DNA of 64,000 nucleotides from Strongylocentrotus purpuratus (lineage: Eukaryota; Echinodermata; Echinoidea; Camarodonta; Strongylocentrotidae), in assembly GCF_000002235.5 (NCBI RefSeq), contig NW_022145604.1, forward strand, positions 3,560,339-3,624,338. Reading direction: 5' to 3'. The position numbers were made by a program, and so were the translations under genes. This document shows, in pieces, positions 1 to 10,835 of this stretch (position 1 is the first letter of the stretch; every line of letters starts with the position of its first letter). Under the pieces are notes generated by a model that made no database searches, was not told where the DNA came from, and saw only the letters and a program-made list of their open reading frames with translations.

Positions 1-509
1 TCTTCTAAATAATGGAGAACATTCACCATAAAATGCAAGAAACTAACGAATTCCACAATTTCATAAAACAGTGGAGAAGAATGTGATAGAATGCGAAATA
101 TATGGCTTTATATTTCCGCACCCGTATTCCAACAATTCCGTATTTGTGTACTCGGGCCCTATTTCGTAAAACTTGTTATCAGTAACAAGTTACAATAACT
201 GTTATAAGCTACTGAAATCGTGGCATTTGATTTGCTGAGAGCAAATTTATCATAGCATTTAGAATTAGTTTTTCATAACAAGTGTCATGAAATGACATGA
301 TTTATCTAACATGATTTGTTTTAACTGTAATTTGTTATGACTGTTATTTTTTTAGGCGACTGGTCAAGAAACTACATGGTAGCAACATTTTAAAATCGCA
401 CACTTGACTTTATACACAGCAGTTTACTAATCGTCCGAGTTTGTTTGTAGCAGTTTTACTCGGTATGACTTCCAGATTTCATTTTAACTCCTTAAGTTTC
501 ACCCCATAC
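1..509. other. AT-rich sequence, no gene seen
   Basis: No open exon or recognised repeat. A perfect 8-bp hairpin (ACTTGTTA, loop TCAG, TAACAAGT) lies near 169-188 and similar TAACAAGT words recur near 275, so a decayed small inverted-repeat element is possible. Confidence 0.4.
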
Positions 510-513
510 TTAA

Positions 514-1061
514 AGGTACTATGTCCCTTTTGCAGCCAACCTCAAATGCTGTAGAACTTTGCAGGAATTATGAATATGTCATGTATGTCCTATCTGTAAA
601 ATTTAAACTTTAGCAGTGTCCTCATATTCAAATTATGCAAGGAAACCCGTTTACTTGCTAGACTTCACTGTCAGACACTATTGAGTGTCATAATAACATA
701 TTACAACATGACTGGCCTTTTTCTTCTTTGGTAATAACATACATGAATAGAGTTGCAAAGGGTACATGAGCATTTGTCTACATCAATAACCCACTTCTTA
801 TGATGGCCAAGATTAAACTGATTGAAACTTTGCGCAGCATAAAACGTATGACCATTCGGTACAATTGTCTGAAAATCAAGACTTTTACTTTTGGGCTCTA
901 TAGCCCTAAAGTCGATTTGACAACTAAAAGTCGTTATTTTCCCACTTGAAGACATTTTCAAGCCCCACCTTTTTAGGGAAGTTCTAAATTAGTATTATCT
1001 TTCAAATGCAGTTGGAATTTAACTTTTTCATTTTTTGGCCTGCAAATGGGACATAGTACCT
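514..1061. mobile_element. TTAA-flanked MITE, family 1 (full length)
   Basis: The element starts AGGTACTATGTCCC and ends with the reverse complement GGGACATAGTACCT. The terminal inverted repeat is about 22 bp and extends through CTTTTGCAG with one mismatch. TTAA stands on both sides (510-513 and 1062-1065), the target duplication typical of piggyBac-type transposons. It has no transposase and is non-autonomous. Related copies lie at 14157-14612 (truncated) and 38976-39497. Confidence 0.8.
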
Positions 1062-1274
1062 TTAAAGGTATGTTTCTGGAATAATTTTTCGTTATGTTTC
1101 AAATAGCATGAAAGATAAGAAGCAGTTATGTTATAGTTTGCATGGCGATTTATCGATTCGAGTGTATTCATTCATGCACACACATTTTATGTTGATTGTC
1201 AGGTTTTTGATGTTGAAAGTAAAAGTGCCTTTGTTTTTAGCTTGAAAAGGGAAAGAGATTAGCATGAAATTATT

Positions 1275-1740
1275 ATTTGGTTGATGTAGACGTGGACGGA
1301 TCCAGGGGGGCACAGGGGGCACGTGCCCACCGGCAATAAAAATGTTAAAATCAGCCCTAAATTCGCCCAAAATGTACTGAAAAACAGGGGCGTACCCCCC
1401 GATCAAAAAAAAATTATTAAAAATTGTATTTAAAAAAATAAAAAAATATTCAAATGGCTGACCTAAAAAGGTGACCTAACCCCCCCCCCCCCCCCCCACC
1501 AAAAAGTGTCCTTTTATCCCCCCCCCTCCCACCCCCCCCCCCCCCCCCCCCCCCGCTTATTCAGCGGCTGGCTGAGTCGTTGCGATTTTTTTTTTTAACA
1601 AAAACAAAAAAAAGTGTCCTCTTATCAGCCCCCCTCCCCCCCCCCCCCCCCCCCCCCCCCCCCGCTTATTCAGCCGCTGGCTGAGTCGTTGCGATTTTTT
1701 TTTTAGACTAAAAATATATATATATATATATATATATTCT
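1275..1740. repeat. Poly-C rich transposon debris with a local duplication and TA microsatellite
   Basis: A GGATCCAGGGGGG transposon end near 1299 is followed by several C homopolymers between about 1480 and 1663. A segment beginning CGCTTATTCAGC and ending in a T-run occurs twice, near 1554-1600 and 1664-1702, as a tandem duplication of roughly 110 bp. A (TA)n tract follows at about 1714-1736. The piece around 1360-1400 is similar to 36235-36280. Confidence 0.6.
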
Positions 1741-1756
1741 CTTTTACACCGTTGCT

Positions 1757-1935
1757 CGTAGTTATCCGTGACAACTCGTAACAAATCGTGTACTGTTGCC
1801 GTAAATACATCGTAATAAAACCGCAAACAGCTCGTAATAACTCTTAAACCGGTCGTAAACGTGGCCAAATCGTAAGGATCCGTGAAAGATCCGTGAATTT
1901 GTGCGATCCGTAAGGACTCGTAAGAAAAATCCGTG
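1757..1935. repeat. Degenerate 10-11 bp array of CGTRA words
   Basis: CGTA, CGTG or close variants occur at 1757, 1767, 1777, 1787, 1800, 1811, 1822, 1833, 1854, 1860, 1871, 1881, 1892, 1909, 1919 and 1932. Most intervals are 10 or 11 bp. The intervening bases vary, so it reads as a decayed minisatellite with a unit near AACTCGTAAT. No protein-coding period fits it. Confidence 0.6.
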
Positions 1936-2275
1936 TATGTGAAGGGGGTATTAGGCACACGCTTAGGTTTAAAGTTAGGTCTTTCATATGGAAATAGTGT
2001 TATGCAATCATGATCAGGACACATGCATGTTTTATATGTTTCATACTTTTGTTTTAAGTACTTTTTGGATTCATTCTCTAGTTGAAGAAAAACATTAATT
2101 TCAAAATACACTTTGTGAAATACCAGCATGATATAATTAAAGAAAACTCTTAATTATTTCTTACTCATCACAATTAATGTGAAAATCGTTTAACAGGAGT
2201 TGAAACTACAATCTAACATTCCATGTGTGGATACATTGATCTTATGAATATTTTTCTTGTCTGTTTGGTTTACAG

Positions 2276-2509
2276 GGTACGGTAACCAACACAGTTGTTG
2301 AATTATATTCCCATAACTACGTTTGTACACCACAAGAGATTAAAGTAGGCATTAAGAATCAAGTTACACGCCCTAGCTATTCTCTTTATTGCAACAACGT
2401 GTCAAGTACATGGAAGTATATTGGGTCCATCACAACAAGTGTTATGAAACAGACCCCTGGTGTAACTAATGAGGGATGTGCTAATAAGGATTTATGCAAA
2501 TTTGCCTAA
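2276..2509 (+). CDS. Putative terminal coding exon of an unrecognised gene
   Basis: A T-rich stretch ending TTTGGTTTACAG (2264-2275) is a good splice acceptor. From 2276 the frame stays open for 77 codons and ends at TAA 2507-2509. The peptide has four cysteines, mixed polar composition and no low complexity; it ends in the residues ANKDLCKFA. I do not recognise the family. Earlier exons were not found and may lie before the window. The stop lies about 105 bp from the end of the minus-strand CUB/LDLa gene, which fits a convergent pair. The open length is only modestly significant in AT-rich DNA, so this rests on acceptor plus frame plus clean stop. Confidence 0.45.
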   Translation, partial: GTVTNTVVELYSHNYVCTPQEIKVGIKNQVTRPSYSLYCNNVSSTWKYIGSITTSVMKQTPGVTNEGCANKDLCKFA

Positions 2510-2614
2510 GTTGTATTCTATATCATGTATATAGTAGGCAGCGGAACATAATGCGTCAGAACATGGGGATGTAGTCTAAAAGAATTTCAGTATCGAAACT
2601 TAGGGGCTGTTCTG

Positions 2615-5073
2615 TTACTTACTACATGATGATTCATCCTCATAATTGTCACAGTCGTAATATCCATCGCAAACTAACGTTACTGACACGTTCATGATCG
2701 ATCCCAAACAAGGAAAGAAATCTGAAACAGAAAAAGGACGATGTGTGTTTTAGGAGTATTCACCTACTTCTGATAATAAACATAATCTTTTAATAATAAT
2801 AACCCTAATCTCTGCTTCTGTATAATGACAATTAAGATAAACTGATGCATTTTCAGTTACAATTGATCTGACACATAGACTATTGCATATGCTCTTTTGT
2901 GTTAATATTATTATTACGTGTTAATGAAAGGGAGCCCGACTTAATAATTACGCTACAGGCTGTTGGTATTGGCGAGAGGTGGGATACTCATTTATTAGAG
3001 ATTAATGTCGGCAGATCTTGAACTGTACATGTAGTTTTCAACCTAGATCGATGAATACGCTCTTCTTAATCGTGTTGGAAAATGTTTGTTGAAGTTGGTG
3101 GGATATGTACTTCTGTATTCGGGCAGCCTTCCCACGTCCTGTTTTATATCTAGCGGTGTCACTGTCTATTAAACAGTAAAGCCATTTATATGTAACTTCT
3201 GTTACCTCGAGTAATTTTATTAGTGGAAAAAATCCACAAGGAATTGAACAGTAATAATCCGATTGATGCAATTATACTCACTCAGCAAATCAATGGCAGT
3301 AATACCAACACCGTGGTCTAGCCCTGATCCTATGGCGGCAAACCACATCTCATTGTTATCTACATAAACATGATCAAGAGCGTCGTGTGTATGTCCACGG
3401 ATAGTTGTGATAACAGACCGTATATCAGATGGGTCGTTACCTGTTCCTATTTGGACTTTACTATCATCATCATAGATTCGCAAATTTTGAAGCACAACTT
3501 GAAATCCATTCGTGGCGTTTGTTTGTAGCAAGGTTGCTTCATACAACCGTATTTCAGAGGTGTGTGGAAAGGAGATGAAATGTGATTCGCCTTCCGGAAG
3601 ATAAGTTGCTGAATAATCTGTCAGATTTTTTTTTTTTTAAGAATGAAAGAAAAACAAGAAATTAAAAGAAAAACAAGTAACTTTCGCATCTGTAGATGAT
3701 TCTGATCAATCCTTCAACTTGAGATTGTTGGATAAGCACTGACTAATTTTGGAGACTCTCCTAAAAAAACCTATATTATCCATACGATTTGACCGACTTA
3801 AAGGGATCGTTTTACAATGTAAAATCTGAGATACACGGCCCTACGTGTTATCAGTGTGTGTGATGTGGTGTAATATTAGTGAAGTCCTAAAAAAAAAATG
3901 CGCTTCAAAATGATCAAGAAGTGCCTCAAAAAAGTAAAAATCTTCGAGTTACGGTTTTCAAAATTTGTAATTCCAATCATAAATATCTTGATAATCAGAC
4001 AGGCGATTGGCTTGTAAAATTCACGGGGTTCCTGACTGACCTAAAGGTTTATAATTATCATTGCAGCATGAGCTAAATCCAGAATTTTGTTTCAGAATCT
4101 GAGACAAGTTACCTAGACCATAAAGTTCATTCCCCAAAAAGTTTTTGACCTCGCCGTATATGTCAGAGCTCCCAAAAGCTACCTCACGCACAACATTTCG
4201 TTGGTTGAAAGTATGATTGGACATTACAAACACGAGAAAGATCACAAGGGATTGGTTAAATAAGAAGCCCCTTAAAGAGTGGGGGCATTTCCCCTAAAAA
4301 TCGTATGGACAAAATTTATATGGGAAGCAATCTATGTTCATTACAGAATATAATGACTGGCCTATCATGAGATGCAGACATACGACTTCATATTGACAAA
4401 ATTTGTTGCTTGGACCCGACTTCATGAAGTCAGGTGGCTTAATGAAATTACCCTTACTCGGTGGATAAAAGCACCATATTTTGGTATGACCTATTAATTA
4501 AAATTAGCCTATATAGGAGCCCTCCGGCGTTTAAAAAAAAGTAAAACACGAAATTTCAAGATGGTTTACATATTTGACAAAATATTACTCTTCTAACGTC
4601 CAGGGAGTCATAAGAAGCTCGGAGTAAAGAAATCTAAAACCATAAAGAATGATGAATATTATTGTTTACTCGCTTCTCATTATGTACACTATTATCTAGA
4701 TCTATCATTTTTAAATTATTTTAAAAATAATTCCATAAATTGGGGTAAAACAAAAATATTCCAACTATATTAGCGACAGTGTAATACACAGTGATAGATG
4801 AACATTTACATTTCCCCGAAAATCTAGGCCTATACACATTGATAAACAGATAAATACGTAACCGGTATACCTTTTATTTAATGTTACTACAATTTTTCAA
4901 TTTTAATTTATTCATGTTTCCAACAAAACATTACAAATCAATTGTAAACATTTAAAACAAATGTACTTACCCCCAACTGCAATGTGGATGAGGGATGTCA
5001 TCCAAAGAATAAGGAGAAGCTGGACAACTGAGTGAGTTTTTCCAAAACTCTTCTTCATTTTCATTCCGTTCAT
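2615..5073 (-). CDS. Secreted CUB-LDLa domain protein (three coding exons)
   Basis: Exons on the minus strand are 5073-4971, 3617-3282 and 2721-2615. Exon 1 has ATG, a basic start (MNGMKMKKSFGK) and a hydrophobic run QLLLILWMTSLIHIAVG, a typical signal peptide, then a GTAAGT donor. Exon 2 (acceptor CTGACAG, donor GTGAGT) encodes a CUB-like domain of about 110 residues; the stretches RIYDDDSKVQIGTGNDPS and NNEMWFAAIGSG match the family pattern, but it has no cysteine, whereas CUB domains usually have four. Exon 3 (acceptor TGTTTCAG) encodes a class A LDL-receptor module, VCDGYYDCDNYEDESSC, with four of the usual six cysteines. All phases join (1, 1). The frame reaches TAA two codons after the last cysteine, giving about 181 residues. 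A perfect GTAAGT donor overlaps that end, so the transcript may instead splice on. It is probably an extracellular binding protein; the partner is unknown. Confidence 0.65.
3618..4970 (-). other. Intron 1 of the CUB-LDLa gene
   Basis: This sequence lies between exons 1 and 2 of the minus-strand gene. It is AT-rich with T-runs near the acceptor (3622-3640). A 74-codon open stretch at 4021-4245 on the minus strand has no domain, and it is not needed because the flanking exons join in phase. Confidence 0.5.
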
Positions 5074-5130
5074 GATACTGGGATTAAAATTATAAAATCT
5101 GATGTGGTAATTCGATACAAGTATTTGTAA

Positions 5131-5240
5131 TATAATAATAATAATGATAATAATAATAATATTTATAATGATAACAATAATGATAATAATAAGTGGATTT
5201 ATATAGCACATTTCCAGTGTATACAAGGCGCTGTTCCGTA
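5131..5240 (-). repeat. LINE/SINE 3' tail of the GCGCTATATAAAT type
   Basis: Read on the minus strand, the sequence runs through AGCGCCTTGTATACACTGG and GTGCTATATAAAT and ends in irregular TTATTATT repeats. This is the 3' tail shared by L2/CR1-like elements of many marine invertebrates. It lies just upstream of the CUB-LDLa start codon. Similar tails occur at 17808-17875 and 57018-57160. Confidence 0.55.
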
Positions 5241-5962
5241 TCCAATCAACAAAATAACAAGAATAAATTGTAGAGGTATGATTTCGGAAGTTTTTTGAAG
5301 AAGTAAAGTGTAGTAGTCCTTCTTAGAAATGCAGGGAGTATATGCTATAGGCGTATAGCAACGGATAGAAAGGGTTTCAATCCAGCCTGTTTATATGGGT
5401 CAACATCTGCTTTAAAAAGAGTAAAATAAACTCATCAGCATTTAGTGAAATATAATTAATCAGAACAACAGCACCAAATATTAATTTCATATGGAAGAAG
5501 TATCTCGAAATTAAAGGGGAATTCCGGCCTGATGTTACTAGAAATAAACAGATTCGAGCAGAGATCGACGTGTTAACATTACTGAAAGCAAAGACGTGTA
5601 AAACGTTTCGGGTGCAGCGGGAAAATTTAATAAATTCCGATTAAAGTCTCTGTTTAAGTTATGAATTTTTGATCGTGGGATCGATCAAACACAAATTGGC
5701 AACTTTTAAACGTATCTTGAGGGTCCTCCCCCTCCTAATTCGCTAGATGTACCAATATGTTAATAAAAATTCACTTATTTCTAAAAAGGGTTTTAATCAT
5801 ACATGCACCCGAGATATAATCCCTGCTCATATGAATCGAGAAAACACAGGTAATGTACATGTTAGAAAATTCTCAGAACGTAGCAGAAGGAGAAGGACTT
5901 CAAAATGGTAAGTAGCAAATTAGTTAGCACTTTAGAATCTAGATAGTGTGATACAGTCTTAC

Positions 5963-6067
5963 CTCGTTATTCACTACAAGATTTTGTTTTCTTTTCTTTC
6001 TTTTTCCTGCTTTTTTCCTGGCTGGACGCCCCCGCTTGCAGTATTTCACATGTTCTTCCTCATTTTG
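5963..6067 (-). CDS. Possible exon with an AT-hook-like motif (weak)
   Basis: On the minus strand an open frame ends at a good donor (GAG then GTAAGA, exon edge 5963). It encodes a basic peptide including YCKRGRPARKKAGKRKKRK. The RGRP core resembles an AT-hook. The upper boundary is not fixed; the frame is open to about 6097. On the plus strand the same bases look like a polypyrimidine tract plus CAG acceptor, so the basic peptide may just be the complement of a pyrimidine run. No other exon of such a gene was found. Confidence 0.2.
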
Positions 6068-6235
6068 AAAGAAATAAATTGTAATGGCCTATGGTAAAAG
6101 GGGCTGGTATGGGTATAAAAGAAGCCCCCATCCTTTCGTAGGAAATCGTGATTAAACAAATATGTCTTCTCCCTTGGAAAGATAAGTATATAGGATTGAA
6201 GTTACTGAGAAAAACCAGCCAATTTGATGCTTTAA

Positions 6236-6713
6236 AGGTAATACAAAGTTTTGGGAAATTTTGAAAATTGGGTGGATAGTGATTCTTTACAACTTTGATC
6301 TGTTTGGATGCCCATGTGGATGTATAAGCACAAAAAAATTTAGCCCCTAAAACACTTCTGCTTTCGAGAAAAATGGAATATAAATTTTGAAAAATTTCAA
6401 ATAGCGCCTACGGCCGAACAACGGTAACTGCAACCATGAAACTCTCAGAATATGTAGTTGTGATATATAATTTCCAAATGGGAATAGTTAATCGGTCGAT
6501 ATTTTAGTCAGGAAACATTGTTTTATAGCTTAATTAATATTTTGACCTTGAGAGGGAACTATACAATATAAAGAGTTTATTAATTACAATTTCATAACTT
6601 TAGACTCGATTTCAACCGCAACAACGATCACTGAATATTGTAGAATCGCATATGCTTCAAATATGTTCATTTGAACCAAATTCATGACCCCAAACCAAAA
6701 CTTTGTATTACCT
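6236..6713. mobile_element. TTAA-flanked MITE, family 2
   Basis: The element starts AGGTAATACAAAGTTTTGG and ends with the exact reverse complement CCAAAACTTTGTATTACCT. TTAA is present on both sides (6232-6235, 6714-6717). It is 478 bp with no coding capacity. The AGGTA-start and TTAA target are shared with the family at 514-1061, suggesting the same class of transposase (piggyBac type, inferred). Confidence 0.8.
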
Positions 6714-6717
6714 TTAA

Positions 6718-7322
6718 GTTTACCCAAAGTTTTTTCACACGGTCGATCTTATGAGTTTTTGTTTAACATAACATAAAATTATGACATACACAAGGCATAG
6801 ATGATAATCAGTTTAAACTATCAATACAGAAATGTACAACACGATAGCTACGGGCAGTCGTGGATCCTCAATTGCGTACCATGATGACGCACTAAACTTC
6901 AAGGTTTCGCTACCGTGTTCTTACTAAGATTGCTTGCTCAGCTCGAAGTTTAAAACTTTGAACACTTGTTGTTTTGGTCCTCGTTTTTGGCATTAGTTCG
7001 TTTTTTCTGAACTTCAAGGTTGTAGAAGAGTAACAAAATTAGAGACTTAGAAGTTTAAAACTACGACGGTTCCGTGTGAACATAATTATAACGAAGCTTG
7101 TAATGACGTGCGGACACACAATGGAAGCAATCATTCATGACAAAATACAAATGACAATTCGTCTAAACTGCTCACTGTATATATACTAAATTTGGAAAAT
7201 ATTAGACTTCAACCAAACCAATTTTGTTATTGTAATATGTATTTCGTTAACACTTCTTAAGTTCATACCATGGCAAACAAAACATATGGGACCTTCTTTT
7301 GTTTTTCTTCTTTCCTTCTTTA
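6718..7322. other. No feature recognised
   Basis: AT-rich sequence without open exons or repeats that I can identify. Confidence 0.4.
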
Positions 7323-7707
7323 GGAGACTGGAACCGTGTACTGAATGTCAAGCAAGACACTCAAAACGTTCAGGGAACAAGCCGTTCCTGTTACAAGAAA
7401 CCGCTAAAATTTGGTAGATTGTTAGAGAAATACGAATTGTGTGATATCTGGAGGGGAATTAATTTTAATAATATTCAGTTTGACTGAAAGAATGAATATC
7501 TCAAACTTGCATCAAGATTAGATTATTGGCTGGTCGACAAAAGCTCTTTAAGGAAGAGTTGTAGCACAGATATCAGACCAGCAATGAGAGCTGATCACGA
7601 CGCAATATTTTATTTCTTTAAAAATCAAAACAAAATCTGTTCGAAAGGGTTCAGATTACTGGAAGCTGAACAGTCGTGTTCTGTTTGATGACTGATATCA
7701 TAACAAT
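7323..7707 (+). pseudogene. Non-LTR retrotransposon (LINE) endonuclease fragment
   Basis: Conceptual translation across at least two frame changes gives GDWNRVLN, then LLEKYELCDIWRGINFN, then SRLDYWLVDKSSL, MRADHDAIFYF and KGSDYWKLNSRVLFDD. These are in the order of the conserved blocks of an AP-type LINE endonuclease: the GDFN motif, the DIWR block, the R-DY block, the SDH motif (here ADH) and the KG--YWKLN block. No reverse transcriptase follows; the next element begins at 7840. It is a dead remnant. Clade cannot be set from this piece. Confidence 0.7.
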
Positions 7708-7839
7708 ATTTGTGATGTTATTAGTTCAATGAATTCTCAAAATTGGAATCCCCTGCAGAAATGGAAACTTTTGAAAATATGCGCTTTACATTAGAATAGT
7801 ACGCTTTACAATCTACATTAACATATATAAGAGGACAAA

Positions 7840-9412
7840 CAGGGGCGGCCGAGCGTCTTCCAAAGTAGGGGGGGGGCACCAACAAAAAAGGCCACTTTCT
7901 AGAAAAAAAGGGCACTCACAGTGGGAAATCTCAAAGCGAAAATATACCATTTTTTAGACATTGGTACATGTATATACCCCTACATTGTGATTACATTATC
8001 AGGGATGATTTCAATATTTGTTTCTCTTCATATATCATACAATATATCGCTTAAGCATCAAACTTTCCAGTTGGGTGTGATGTCTGAACATGCATTTACG
8101 AGCGAGCGAAGCGAGCGAGAAAAAAATTACAGATATGTGAGGTCAATGTGCGAAAAATTACATCTTATAAAAAGGAAAAAAGCCAATCGTGATGAAGATA
8201 TAAGCACATTCTCATAACGGAAGACTAAAAGACCTTTGATAAGTAACGTAATTATATCATCTTTAAATGCGAGCGAACGCAGCGAGCGACCTTTGGGGGA
8301 CATTGCTCTTAGTCGCTTTAAATAAGGGGCACGTTTAATGATTACATGAAAAGGGGACAATTATCGAAAGGGATAAGACACTTATTAGAAAAGAAAAGGA
8401 GCACTTGTCAAAGTGCAAAGGATATTTATAAGAGGTGAAATGAGGCATTTTTTCACCTGAAAAGAGGCACTCACCAGTGATGAAAAAGAGGCGCTTACGA
8501 AAATAGGAAATAGGCATTTGTTGACGGAAAAGCGCACCCATCAGATTTTGATAGGGGCATTTATAAGAGGTGAAAAGGAGATAGGTCCCTTATTAGAAAG
8601 GAAAAGGGGCACGTATCATTATTAAAAGAGGAATTATCAGAGGTGAAAAGGGGCACTGACCAGATATGAAAAGGGGCACTTATGAAAATGTAAAAGGGAA
8701 CTTATAATAAAGGAAAATGTGCATTTGTTGAATGAAAAGGGGGCGCCGTTCAGATTTTTAAAAGGGGTAGTTATGAGAAGGGGAAGGAGCTCTCTCTCTC
8801 TCTCTCTTTTTAATGGGGGCACTTATCATAAGGAAAAGGGACACTTATTAGAAAATAAAAGGGGCACATGTTAAAATGAAAGGTGTGCTCATCCGAGTTT
8901 AAAAAGGGGGATGTTATTAAAAGGAGAAGGGGCACTTCTTACAAAGGAAAAAAGGGGCAGTTTTCAAAGTAAAAGTAGCACCTCTCAGTTTTGAAGAGGG
9001 CAATTATCAGAGGTGAAGGGGGCACTTATCAAAAGTGAAAAGGGGCACTTCTCGTACCTGAAAAGGGGCACTTACTAGAGATTAAAAAGGGCACTTCTTC
9101 AAGATAATTTCAAGATTTATGAGAATGGAAAATGGACACGTATTGCAAATGAAAATGGGAACATGTCGAAGGAAAAGGGGCACGTGTCAAAAATAAAAAG
9201 GGCACTCGGCGAAAAGGGGAGGGGGCACTTTTTGCTAAGTAATAGGGGCACCTGTCAAATTAAAAGGGGCACTTTTCCTATGTAAAAGGGGCACTTCTTA
9301 CAAAATAAAAGGGGCACTTTTCCTATGTAAAAGGGGGCACTTTAAGGGTATCTGAAAAAGTGGGGGGCACTGTCCCCCCCCCCCTGCCCCCCCCCCCGGA
9401 GGGCCACCTCTG
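7840..9412 (+). mobile_element. hAT-like non-autonomous element carrying a GGGGCACTT minisatellite, copy A
   Basis: The ends are CAGGGGCGGCC and, inverted, CAGAGGTGGCCC, each running into a G homopolymer. Flanking 8-mers AGGACAAA (7832-7839) and AGGAAAAA (9413-9420) match at 7 of 8 bases, and 8-bp duplications are typical of hAT transposons. From about 8330 to 9350 the interior is a degenerate tandem array of 20-30 bp units around AAAAGGGGCACTTATCA. A GAGCGAGCGAAGCGAGCGAG block occurs at about 8100-8119. Short open frames inside are by-products of the repeat. Confidence 0.7.
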
Positions 9413-9420
9413 AGGAAAAA

Positions 9421-9818
9421 TAACACCACTACGTGCACACCGACACTTTAAAAAGAATTGTTACACTACTGTAAGAAAAGGTGTATCTTTAAGGCTCTCT
9501 TAAAATCATGAATGGAAGATGTATTCCCAATTGTCAAGGGTAAAGAATTCCACAGAGCTGGAGGTGAAACCACAAGGGATCGGTTTCCATAGGTATGTAT
9601 ATTAACAGGGTGTACCGCAAGGAGGTGTCGTGATCGATGGCGATCGAAGTGTACTGTGTACGTGCTGGATTGTGCTTATATACTTCATAAAACATTTAGA
9701 ATCAAATGATACAGGGAAAAGTCTGTCATTACCCACACTCCCTTTAAAATATAGCTTAAATCGATTTAAAAATAAATAAATCAAGATCAATTCTAAATTC
9801 GCGTGAAAGATACCGATT
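9421..9818. other. No gene; possibly old retroelement sequence
   Basis: A plus-strand reading around 9505-9590 (DVFPIVKGKEFHRAGGETT) looks protein-like, but I cannot assign it. Nothing else is recognised. Confidence 0.25.
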
Positions 9819-10083
9819 ATAATAATAATCTTTTAAAGTCCACTCCAAATTTAATTAAGTTAAACCGAAAATGGAATTTTTTTTTTGCTCAATTGGTCGT
9901 GAGCCCAGCAGCCACTGAGCAGCGCCAGATCGACGTTGCTCTATCGGTTATTGTTGAACGCCAAACAAGGTAGCAGCAACTCCCATCTTTTAACGTCTTT
10001 TGGTATGACGCGGCCGGGGTTCGAACCCACGACCTCCCGGTTGTGAGGGGGACGCTCTACTGACTGAGCCAACACACCGGTGC
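9819..10083 (-). mobile_element. tRNA-derived SINE, near full length
   Basis: On the minus strand the head at about 10083-10005 is tRNA-like. It has an A box TGGCTCAGTCAG (10071-10060), an anticodon-loop-like CTCACAA and a B box region GGGTTCGAACCCC. A body of about 170 bp follows and the 3' tail is an ATT-repeat at 9819-9830. A second, 5'-truncated copy at 61985-62203 shares the whole body, which shows that this is a dispersed SINE family and not a tRNA gene. Confidence 0.8.
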
Positions 10084-10835
10084 TATCAGGAAATCTCTAA
10101 AATAATATGAGAGTGAGATTAAATTTCGAATAGAGAGGATTTACACTGTAAAGGGGTTTATAACTTGCAACCCCCCCCCCCCCCATCCACTTTCCATGTG
10201 ACATGCCAATGCGCTCGCCTCTACTTAGAATTAAGAGAAAATGGTGCCAGGTACATTAAATTTTTGAAAAATGAGTCTCAATCAGTTATGCCTACATTTT
10301 TTAGAGCAAGCATGTCTGCAATTAACATATCCTTCTTGCTCCCTTCCTCTCTTTCTCTAAAGTTTGCCAAAAATTGATTTCTATAAGATTCATCTTACTT
10401 TATCATGATTTGTTGGGGAACAAGAAATCAACAAAAGTCCATAGTGAAAATAACATGAGATTTGGATTCATAAGAAGGACAAAGTTTAAACAATTTAAGA
10501 TATATAACCAGGGGCTAATAAGGAGAAAGAGGCCAAGGTGCATGATATGCATACTAAAATCAAAAAATTTAATGAGGTAAAGCGAGGAAGCTTAGCAGAG
10601 ATGGAATTTAGTTTGGACTAATATAGTGATGTTACAATATATCTAATGGTATGACATAACGTATACATCTTTTATAAACAACTTATATCTATGTGCATTC
10701 TTTCTGATTTGTGAATATTAAACCTTTATGATTGCAAAGATGTTGCATACAGCCGACTTATGGATAAACTGGAAGCTCCCATCTTTAATAAAATGCATGC
10801 TAGGATTGCTAGTGGAATCAAACCATGACCGGTAC
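10084..10835. other. No gene seen; short poly-C tract
   Basis: A C homopolymer lies at about 10171-10184. Two short open frames (10165-10377, 10374-10580) show no domain. Confidence 0.4.

Noticed and set aside
4021..4245. 74-codon minus-strand open frame between CUB-LDLa exons 1 and 2
   Set aside because: No domain and no clear splice sites; the flanking exons already join in phase without it.
8637..9360. CRISPR-like regular array
   Set aside because: Units are degenerate, without constant repeats and unique spacers, and the context is a eukaryotic transposon; it is a minisatellite.
10005..10083. tRNA gene (Val-like anticodon loop)
   Set aside because: The sequence is continuous with a SINE body that recurs at 61985-62203; stems outside the T arm are imperfect.
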